A stretch of 64,000 bases of DNA from an uncultured Clostridia bacterium (GTDB taxonomy: Bacteria > Bacillota > Clostridia > Oscillospirales > Acutalibacteraceae), in the NCBI GenBank assembly GCA_947628665.1, contig CANRAU010000008.1:1-64000 (forward strand). Direction: 5' to 3'. Below the pieces are notes generated by a model that was given only the letters and a program-made list of their open reading frames with translations, was not told the DNA's origin and did no database searches. The stretch's first letter is position 1. Each line of letters begins with the position of its first letter. Of this stretch, positions 58,083 to 64,000 are shown in pieces. The position numbers were made by a program, and so were the translations under genes.

Positions 58083-58610
58083 ATGTCAAAAACCATCACC
58101 AAACGGCAAATCGTACTGGGCGGACTGGTCATCGCCCTTGCGGCGGCGGTGTTCGTGAACTGGTATTTCACAAGACCCGCGGCAGAGATCGACTCCGGCA
58201 TTTCAAAGGCAACCACAGCGGCCGCCAATCTCGGCGATGCGCAGTATGTCAACGCCACGGAGAACGGCGATTATTTTGCGTCCGCACGCCTTAAACGCAC
58301 GCAGGCACACGACGAAGCGAAAGCCGCGCTGCAAAAAACGGCGGAGGATGCGAACGCCGACGCCGAGAGCAAGGCCGCCGCGCAGGCCGCGCTGGAAACG
58401 CTTGCCAAGGATATTACTTTGGAAGCGGAGGTCGAAAATCTCATCACGGCGCGCACGGGCGGGGAATGTCTGGTCACGCTCGGAGAAACGGCGGAAGTGG
58501 TGCTCCAAAAGGGTACGCTCAGCGACACGACGGCGGTGCAGATTAAGGAGATCATCGTCAACAAAACCAAGATCTCTGTGGAAAAAATTACGTTAGTTGA
58601 AGTAAAATAG
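58083..58610 (+). CDS. spoIIIAH: Stage III sporulation protein SpoIIIAH
   Basis: 175 residues. N-terminal membrane helix (IVLGGLVIALAAAVFVNWYF), Ala/Glu-rich coiled-coil region (about 70-110), and a YscJ-like C-terminal domain that pairs with forespore SpoIIQ. It closes the operon, two bases after spoIIIAG. Confidence 0.93.
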   Translation: MSKTITKRQIVLGGLVIALAAAVFVNWYFTRPAAEIDSGISKATTAAANLGDAQYVNATENGDYFASARLKRTQAHDEAKAALQKTAEDANADAESKAAAQAALETLAKDITLEAEVENLITARTGGECLVTLGETAEVVLQKGTLSDTTAVQIKEIIVNKTKISVEKITLVEVK

Positions 58611-58638
58611 TTGCGTATTTTTCAGTTTGTGGTACAAT
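58611..58638 (+). promoter_or_regulatory. Promoter of the asp23 gene
   Basis: TTGCGT (58611-58616), 16 bases, TACAAT (58633-58638). The 160-base leader that follows contains the hairpin CGAGAC...GTCTCG near 58729-58757. Confidence 0.55.
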
Positions 58639-58799
58639 AACCTATATATAACTCTTTAAAAGCGGTACTTTGCATTCCATCTTGCATACGGCCGCGGGAC
58701 AGCATGCGCCAAAGTCTTTATGGGCTTCGAGACACGCCGAATATGCGTAAGTCTCGTCGGGCTTTGCGGACAGAATATAGGTGAAAGGACATTCTCCTT

Positions 58800-59180
58800 A
58801 TGAACACAAACGAAAAGACACGCGAAAGCAGCGACATCATCATTGCCAACGACGTGATCGCCGCCATTGCCGTCAACGCATCCAGAGATGTGGAGGGCGT
58901 GAGCGGCTTTGCCTCGAAAACCGCCGGTCGTCTCATGCAGGGAACGAAGGCGGAAGAAGCGGCGAAGGCCGTCAAGGTCATGGCGCTTGACAATGAGATT
59001 CGCATTCAGATTTACATCCGCGTCAAAAGCGGCGTCAATATTCAGACGGTCAGCGCCGCCATTCAGCGCAGCGTCAAAAACGCCGTGCAAAGCATGACCG
59101 GCAAGGTGGTCTCCAAAGTCTGCGTCTGCATTCAGGGCATCGACTTTGAAAATACCGAGGAAGTACAGGCAAATTCCTGA
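58800..59180 (+). CDS. Asp23/Gls24 family envelope stress protein
   Basis: 126 residues with the Asp23 fold (SDIIIANDVIAAIAVNASRDVEGVSGF; IYIRVKSGVNIQTVSAAIQRSVKNAV). These abundant proteins associate with the membrane and respond to envelope stress. Its place between spoIIIA and nusB is common in Clostridia. Confidence 0.93.
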   Translation: MNTNEKTRESSDIIIANDVIAAIAVNASRDVEGVSGFASKTAGRLMQGTKAEEAAKAVKVMALDNEIRIQIYIRVKSGVNIQTVSAAIQRSVKNAVQSMTGKVVSKVCVCIQGIDFENTEEVQANS

Positions 59181-59242
59181 CATACGGCTCTCCGCAGTTT
59201 GGCGCGGAGGGCTTGTTTGGCTTTTACGGAGGACAAAAAAGC

Positions 59243-59662
59243 ATGACCAGAACCGAAGAGCGCGAACAGGCGTTCATTCTGATTTTTGAAAAGTCTTTTA
59301 ATATGGATACTTCGGCGGAGGATATTCTCGCTTATGCCAAGGAAGCGCGCCTGTTAGAGCCGACTGTTTTTTCCGAATCTCTGTTCAAACAGGTTTACGA
59401 GCAGCTGGAGAGCATCGACGCCGTGATCGAACAGTACGCCATCGGCTGGAAAAAGGAACGCATTTCCAAGGTGGCACTCTCCCTTTTGCGCTTGGCGATA
59501 TGTGAAATTTTGTACGTTGATTCCGTACCCTGCGGCGTTTCCGTCAACGAGGCCGTGGAGCTTGCCAAGAAATATGCGACCGGAGAGGACGCCGCGTTTA
59601 TCAACGGCATTTTGGGCGCGTTTATAAGGAGCCGCGAATCGGATGCTGTACCTGGGGATTGA
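59243..59662 (+). CDS. nusB: Transcription antitermination factor NusB
   Basis: 139 residues, all-helical. MTRTEEREQAFILIFEKSFN, ALSLLRLAICEILY and the conserved VSVNEAVELAKKY with FINGILGA. NusB binds boxA RNA with NusE/S10 in rRNA antitermination. ATG 59243 follows GGAGGACA. It overlaps the next gene by 20 bases. Confidence 0.95.
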   Translation: MTRTEEREQAFILIFEKSFNMDTSAEDILAYAKEARLLEPTVFSESLFKQVYEQLESIDAVIEQYAIGWKKERISKVALSLLRLAICEILYVDSVPCGVSVNEAVELAKKYATGEDAAFINGILGAFIRSRESDAVPGD

Positions 59663-60590
59663 TACCAGCAATTACACCACCTCCGCCGCGCTGTATCTTT
59701 GCGAACAGGGGACAATTTTGCAGGAAAAGAAGCTGCTGCCCGTGAAAAACGGGGAAAAGGGACTGCGGCAAAGCGACGCGGTGTTTCATCATACGGTGCA
59801 GCTGCCGCAGGTGCTGGACGCGCTGTTCTCGGCGTGTGGGCAAAAGCCCGACGCCGTCGGCGTTTCGGTGTTTCCCCGCCGCGCGGAGTGCTCTTATATG
59901 CCGTGCTTTTTGGTCGGCAGCGCCGCAGCGCATGCGGTATCCGCCGCCATGCAGATTCCCTGCGCCGAATTTTCGCATCAGGAGGGGCATATTGCCGCCG
60001 CCCTGTATTCTGCGGGACAGCTGGAACTGATCCACACGCCGTTTTTGGCGTTCCATTTGTCGGGCGGCACTACCGAAGCGCTGCTTGTAAGACCCGATCC
60101 TGCGCATATTTTTTCAGCTTCCTGTATCGCGCAGTCGCTGGATTTGAAAGCGGGGCAGCTTATCGACCGCGTCGGTGTGATGCTCGGGCTTTCGTTTCCT
60201 TGCGGCGCGCAGCTTGAAAAGCTCTCCGAAAAGGCCGACAGGCATTTTCACCTGCGTCCGACCATGAAGGGCATGGACTGCTGTTTGTCGGGACTCGAAA
60301 ATCAGTGCCGCACGCTGTACGAAAAGGGCGAAACGCCCGAAAATGTCGCGCGTTATTGCCTGGACGGCGTGCTTGCCGCCGTCGGCGGTATGGCGGCCGC
60401 GCTTCGGGAGGTCTATCCGACGCTGCCCATGGTTTTTTCGGGCGGCGTGGCTTCCAACGGCGCACTTCGCGACTGTTTTCGGGACAAATACGGCGCTTTT
60501 TTTGCCGAACCCGCATTTTCTGCCGACAATGCGGCGGGTATCGCGGTTCTGACCGCACTGAAAGAGGGAAATCAAAGCTATGCTTTATAA
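59643..60590 (+). CDS. TsaD/Kae1-like ASKHA protein (paralogue)
   Basis: 315 residues. ASKHA ATPase fold: GIDTSNYTTSAAL, metal-binding HQEGH (His112/His116) and FSGGVASNG. It is related to TsaD, which makes t6A in tRNA with TsaB/TsaE. Its location between nusB and xseA, its short length and the diverged N-terminal half mark it as the clostridial paralogue rather than the main tsaD, which usually sits elsewhere with its partners. The function of the paralogue is unknown to me. Confidence 0.8.
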   Translation: MLYLGIDTSNYTTSAALYLCEQGTILQEKKLLPVKNGEKGLRQSDAVFHHTVQLPQVLDALFSACGQKPDAVGVSVFPRRAECSYMPCFLVGSAAAHAVSAAMQIPCAEFSHQEGHIAAALYSAGQLELIHTPFLAFHLSGGTTEALLVRPDPAHIFSASCIAQSLDLKAGQLIDRVGVMLGLSFPCGAQLEKLSEKADRHFHLRPTMKGMDCCLSGLENQCRTLYEKGETPENVARYCLDGVLAAVGGMAAALREVYPTLPMVFSGGVASNGALRDCFRDKYGAFFAEPAFSADNAAGIAVLTALKEGNQSYAL

Positions 60591-61791
60591 CGCGCCGCTT
60601 GTTTTATCGGTGTCGCAGCTCAACCGATACGTCAAATCCAAACTGGATGCGGATGAAAATCTCTATAACGTATTTTTAACCGGCGAAATTTCCAATTTTA
60701 CGAACCACTATAAAACGGGGCATTTCTATTTCACCCTCAAGGACGAAAGTGCGCAAGTGAAAGCGGTCATGTTTAAAAGCAACGCCGCAAGAGTGAAATT
60801 TCAGCCGCAGGACGGGCTTCGCGTGATCGTTCGCGGCCGCGTTTCGCTGTATGAAGCGGGCGGCTCGTATCAGGTCTTTGTCGACGATATGCAGCCGGAC
60901 GGCGCGGGCGCTTTGAACCTCGCCTTTGAGCAGCTGAAAGAAAAATTGGAAAAAGCGGGGATTTTCGACCCTGCGCACAAAAAGGCGATCCCGCGTTACC
61001 CGCAGCGCATCGGCGTGATCACTTCGCCCACGGGCGCGGCGATTCAGGATATTTTAAAGATTTTGGGGCGTCGGTATCCGCTTGCCGAAGTCATTTTTGC
61101 CCCCGTGCTTGTGCAGGGCGAGGGCGCGCCCGAGCAGATGATCGCCGCCTTGCAGGCATTCAACCGCAAATCGTGCGCGGATGTGCTGATCCTTGGGCGC
61201 GGCGGCGGTTCGGCGGAGGATTTGTGGGCGTTCAACGACGAAAAGCTGGCTTACGCCGTCTATGCGTCCGAAATTCCCGTGATCTCGGCGGTCGGGCATG
61301 AAACGGATTTCACGATTTGCGATTTCGCCGCCGATCTGCGCGCACCTACGCCCTCTGCGGCGGCAGAGCTTGCCGTGCCGGACGCGGCGGAAGTCCGCGC
61401 GAATGTGTATGCGCTGCAAAACCGCTTGCAACGATCCGTCTCGTCGCTTTTGCAAAACAGACGATACGCCTATACCGCGCTTACCGAGCGGGGCGTTTTA
61501 CAAAACCCCTCTCTGTATTTCGACGCACTTCGGATGCGCACGGCGGATCTGTATCGGCGATTTGAAGCCTTACAGACGGGCTTGCTGCAAAAGGAGCGTC
61601 TGCGGCTTTCGGAAAACGCCGCGAAGCTGCAATCGCTAAGCCCGCTTGCGGTGCTTGCGCGCGGATACGCGGTCGCAAGCCGTGCGGACGGCTCTGTGGT
61701 ACGCTCGGCGAACGCTTTGCAATCGGGTGAAACGCTCAAGCTTCGTTTTGCCGACGGCACGGCGTCCTGCGTCGTAAACGAAATCTCATAA
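60580..61791 (+). CDS. xseA: Exodeoxyribonuclease VII large subunit
   Basis: 403 residues. An OB-fold N-domain (about 1-105; FLTGEISNFTNHYKTGHFYFTLKD) is followed by the catalytic part with IGVITSPTGAAIQD, ILGRGGGSAEDLWAFN and SAVGHETDFTICD, and the C-terminal LARGYAV segment. With XseB it degrades single-stranded DNA. It overlaps the previous gene by 11 bases. Confidence 0.96.
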   Translation: MLYNAPLVLSVSQLNRYVKSKLDADENLYNVFLTGEISNFTNHYKTGHFYFTLKDESAQVKAVMFKSNAARVKFQPQDGLRVIVRGRVSLYEAGGSYQVFVDDMQPDGAGALNLAFEQLKEKLEKAGIFDPAHKKAIPRYPQRIGVITSPTGAAIQDILKILGRRYPLAEVIFAPVLVQGEGAPEQMIAALQAFNRKSCADVLILGRGGGSAEDLWAFNDEKLAYAVYASEIPVISAVGHETDFTICDFAADLRAPTPSAAAELAVPDAAEVRANVYALQNRLQRSVSSLLQNRRYAYTALTERGVLQNPSLYFDALRMRTADLYRRFEALQTGLLQKERLRLSENAAKLQSLSPLAVLARGYAVASRADGSVVRSANALQSGETLKLRFADGTASCVVNEIS

Positions 61792-61854
61792 AAGAAACGA
61801 AAGGGACGGTACAGCGCAAAAATCGACATTTGCCGATGCGAATGCGCGTACCGT

Positions 61855-62076
61855 ATGGCGATCACAATGAAACCGAAAACGTATGAAGAAGCGATCACCG
61901 CGCTGGAAAAAATCGTTGCACGTTTGGAAAACGGCGACACAAATTTGGATGAAGCGCTCCGGCTCTTTCAGGAGGGGGCGGAGCTTGCCGCTTATTGCGG
62001 CAAGGCGTTGGATGACGCCGAGCAGAAGATCCGTACCCTTTCGCAGGTACAAGATGGGGAGGAGAGCGAGTCATGA
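61855..62076 (+). CDS. xseB: Exodeoxyribonuclease VII small subunit
   Basis: 73 residues with the family phrase TYEEAITALEKIVARLENGD and LDEALRLFQEGAELA. Start is uncertain between ATG 61855 and 61867, since neither has a good ribosome site. Its stop overlaps the ispA start (ATGA). Confidence 0.92.
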   Translation: MAITMKPKTYEEAITALEKIVARLENGDTNLDEALRLFQEGAELAAYCGKALDDAEQKIRTLSQVQDGEESES

Positions 62077-62951
62077 AACCCAACAGGGATGTTTATCGAC
62101 AAATGGTGGACAGCGCTTTAGAGCGTTACGTATACGATGTTTTTGACGGACAGCAGATCGTGCTGGACGCCATGCGCTACAGCGTCCGAAACGGCGGCAA
62201 ACGCGTGCGCCCCATGCTGACGCTGGAATTTTGCCATGTGTGCGGTGGCGATCCTGCGCATGCGCTTGCCTTTGCCTCTGCGGTGGAAATGATCCACACG
62301 TACTCGCTCATTCACGACGATCTGCCCTGTATGGACAATGACGACCTGCGGCGCGGCAAGCCCTCCTGTCACAAGCAATTCGGCGAAAGCACGGCTTTGC
62401 TTGCGGGCGACGGGCTTTTGACGCTCGCTTTTGAGACGCTTTGCAAAGCCGAGGACGTTTCGCCCGCTTTCATTTTGCGCGCAGTCGAGACATTGGCGAA
62501 CCTTTCGGGCGTGCGCGGCATGATCGGCGGGCAGGTCATCGATCTGCTCTCGGAAGAGAAAGCGGTCGATTACGAGACGCTTACTTGCATAGACCGCCTG
62601 AAAACAGGCGCGTTGATCGAGGCCGCCGTGCTGTTGGGCTGCTATGCTGCGGAGGTCTCGGATGAAGCGGTTTTGACCGCTGCCAAGACCTACGCTTCGT
62701 GTATCGGCCTTGCATTTCAGATCGTGGACGATATTTTGGATGTGACGAGCGACACGCAGACGCTCGGAAAACCGGTCGGCAGCGACGAGAAAAACGAGAA
62801 AAGTACCTTTGTAAAGCTCTTGGGCGTGGAAAAGTGCCGCGCGATTTCGGATGAACTGACGCAAAAAGCGGTAGATGCTTTGGACGCTTTGCCGGGCTCT
62901 ACAGACTTTTTGGCGGACTTTGCGCGACAGCTTGCTTCCCGCAAGAATTAG
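62073..62951 (+). CDS. ispA: Farnesyl diphosphate synthase (polyprenyl synthetase)
   Basis: 292 residues. First Asp-rich motif DDLPCMDNDDLRRG, second motif VDDILDVT, and GGKRVRPML. It condenses isoprenyl diphosphates to geranyl/farnesyl diphosphate, feeding undecaprenyl carriers for wall and capsule. Its product pathway is supplied by the Dxs encoded next. Confidence 0.95.
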   Translation: MKPNRDVYRQMVDSALERYVYDVFDGQQIVLDAMRYSVRNGGKRVRPMLTLEFCHVCGGDPAHALAFASAVEMIHTYSLIHDDLPCMDNDDLRRGKPSCHKQFGESTALLAGDGLLTLAFETLCKAEDVSPAFILRAVETLANLSGVRGMIGGQVIDLLSEEKAVDYETLTCIDRLKTGALIEAAVLLGCYAAEVSDEAVLTAAKTYASCIGLAFQIVDDILDVTSDTQTLGKPVGSDEKNEKSTFVKLLGVEKCRAISDELTQKAVDALDALPGSTDFLADFARQLASRKN

Positions 62952-62978
62952 TCGGCAGTCACGGGGTGTAATTTCAAT

Positions 62979-64000
62979 ATGGGATATTTGGATCAAATTC
63001 TGTCGCCGGCCGACGTTAAGCGGATGAATCCTATGGAATTGAAGATGCTCGCAGAGGAGATCCGCGCAGTGCTGATCGATACGGTCTCGCAAAACGGCGG
63101 GCATTTGGCTTCCAACCTCGGCGTGGTGGAGCTTTCCATTGCGCTGCATCGGGTTTTTGATTCCCCGAAGGACAAAATCATATGGGACGTCGGGCATCAG
63201 GTGTATGCGCATAAGCTGTTGACGGGTCGCTATGCGAATTTTTCCACGCTTCGGCAGGAAAACGGGCTTTCGGGCTTTTCCAATCCGAACGAGAGCGAAC
63301 ATGATCTGTTTTTCAGCGGGCATTCCAGCACTTCGATCGCCGCCGCGCTCGGTGTGGCGACGGCAAACGCGCTTTCGGGCGATAAGCACACGGCCATTGC
63401 CGTGATCGGCGACGGTGCGCTGACGGGCGGCCTTGCCTATGAAGCGCTCAACAATGCGGGGCGTTCCAAAAAACGGCTCATTGTGATTTTAAACGACAAC
63501 GAGATGTCCATCTCGAAAAATGTCGGCTCTGTCGCAAGGTATCTGGCTGTTCTGCGTGCAAAGCCCGGGTATTACAGACTGAAAGCCCGCACCGAACGGG
63601 TACTGCAAAAGATCCCGCTTGTCGGGCGGCCTTTGGCGGAATACATTTTCCGCGTCAAGACCCGCATCAAAAACCGCATTTACAAAAGCACCTTTTTTGA
63701 GGAACTGGGTTTTCGCTACATGGGTCCTATCGACGGGCATAACATAGAGCAGCTGACCGAAGCGCTGGAGAGCGCGCGGCTTACCAACAGACCCGTTTTG
63801 CTGCACATCAACACGGTAAAGGGCAAGGGCTACGATTACGCCGAAAAAGCGCCGGGCAAGTATCACGGTATTTCAAAATTCAACATAGATACGGGCGAGC
63901 CGCTGCTTTCAGGGACGAATTTTTCGGAGGAATTCGGAAAATTCCTTTGCGAAGTGGCAGGCAAGGATAAGCGCATCTGCGCCATTACGGCCGCCATGTC
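62979..64000 (+). CDS. dxs: 1-deoxy-D-xylulose-5-phosphate synthase, cut by window end
   Basis: The first 340 residues are present; the full family length is about 620. Visible motifs are SNLGVVELSIALHRVF, WDVGHQVYAHKLLTGR, SGHSSTSIA and the thiamine diphosphate motif GDGALTGGLAYEALNN. It makes DXP from pyruvate and glyceraldehyde 3-phosphate, the first step of the MEP isoprenoid pathway. ACGGGGTG lies about 9 bases before the ATG. Confidence 0.95.
   Translation, partial: MGYLDQILSPADVKRMNPMELKMLAEEIRAVLIDTVSQNGGHLASNLGVVELSIALHRVFDSPKDKIIWDVGHQVYAHKLLTGRYANFSTLRQENGLSGFSNPNESEHDLFFSGHSSTSIAAALGVATANALSGDKHTAIAVIGDGALTGGLAYEALNNAGRSKKRLIVILNDNEMSISKNVGSVARYLAVLRAKPGYYRLKARTERVLQKIPLVGRPLAEYIFRVKTRIKNRIYKSTFFEELGFRYMGPIDGHNIEQLTEALESARLTNRPVLLHINTVKGKGYDYAEKAPGKYHGISKFNIDTGEPLLSGTNFSEEFGKFLCEVAGKDKRICAITAAM

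Overview
The window comes from a spore-forming Gram-positive bacterium, most likely a gut-associated member of the class Clostridia. The support is a pro-sigma-K gene, a complete spoIIIAA-AH operon, the clostridial order spoIIIA - asp23 - nusB - xseA - xseB - ispA - dxs, Gram-positive lipobox and membrane-anchor signals, strong GGAGG-type ribosome binding sites and many extracellular plant-glycan enzymes. Most of the window has moderate-to-high GC; two AT-rich patches (about 1-830 and 9700-12400) look acquired. I cannot name the genus from sequence alone.

Layout: 1-830 is an AT-rich edge with an XRE-type membrane regulator and a decayed gene tail. 1056-4598 is a cell-wall-anchored double metallophosphoesterase. 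4856-5656 is an unknown membrane protein behind a possible small RNA. 6075-7871 is an ammonium channel fused to a PII protein behind a leader with two terminators. 8132-8818 is sigK. 9105-9692 is tRNA-Gly followed by repeated copies of its own 3' end. 9760-12361 is an AT-rich cassette of an S51 peptidase, a GNAT acetyltransferase and an MccF-like S66 peptidase. 12478-13596 holds tcdA and a small protein. 13950-21318 is a branched-chain amino acid ABC operon (livJHMGF) running into a kinase and a GH2 enzyme. 21725-28476 holds a GH28-like protein, a YfhO membrane protein and a GH31 enzyme. 28522-29808 is a cation/proton antiporter.

29824-35206 is a cobalamin-riboswitch operon. It encodes a small DNA-binding-like protein and two surface proteins with transcobalamin-like (DUF4430) domains, one of which also carries an alpha/alpha barrel of the kind seen in animal B12 carriers. 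35379-40660 is a two-component system divergent from a VTC polyphosphate-polymerase-like gene, a DUF4956 membrane protein and a carbohydrate-binding lipoprotein. 40844-43976 holds GH43 and GH5 enzymes. 44084-44350 is a candidate free-standing structured RNA. 44515-53708 is a surface-polysaccharide locus with a flippase, a CMP-nonulosonate synthetase fused to a PseG-like hydrolase, a NeuB/PseI-type synthase, a polymerase fused to a sialyltransferase-like domain, and two glycosyltransferases on the opposite strand. 53890-64000 is the sporulation and housekeeping block that ends in a dxs gene cut by the window edge.

The most interesting parts are: (1) the B12-riboswitch operon with transcobalamin-like surface proteins; (2) the compact nonulosonic-acid cassette with two gene fusions; (3) the AT-rich GNAT/S51/S66 cassette, which resembles immunity to peptidyl-nucleotide antibiotics; (4) the orphan RNA at 44084-44350; (5) the Amt-PII fusion and its attenuated leader; and (6) an insertion of about 320 bp into a terminator hairpin at 21354-21672.
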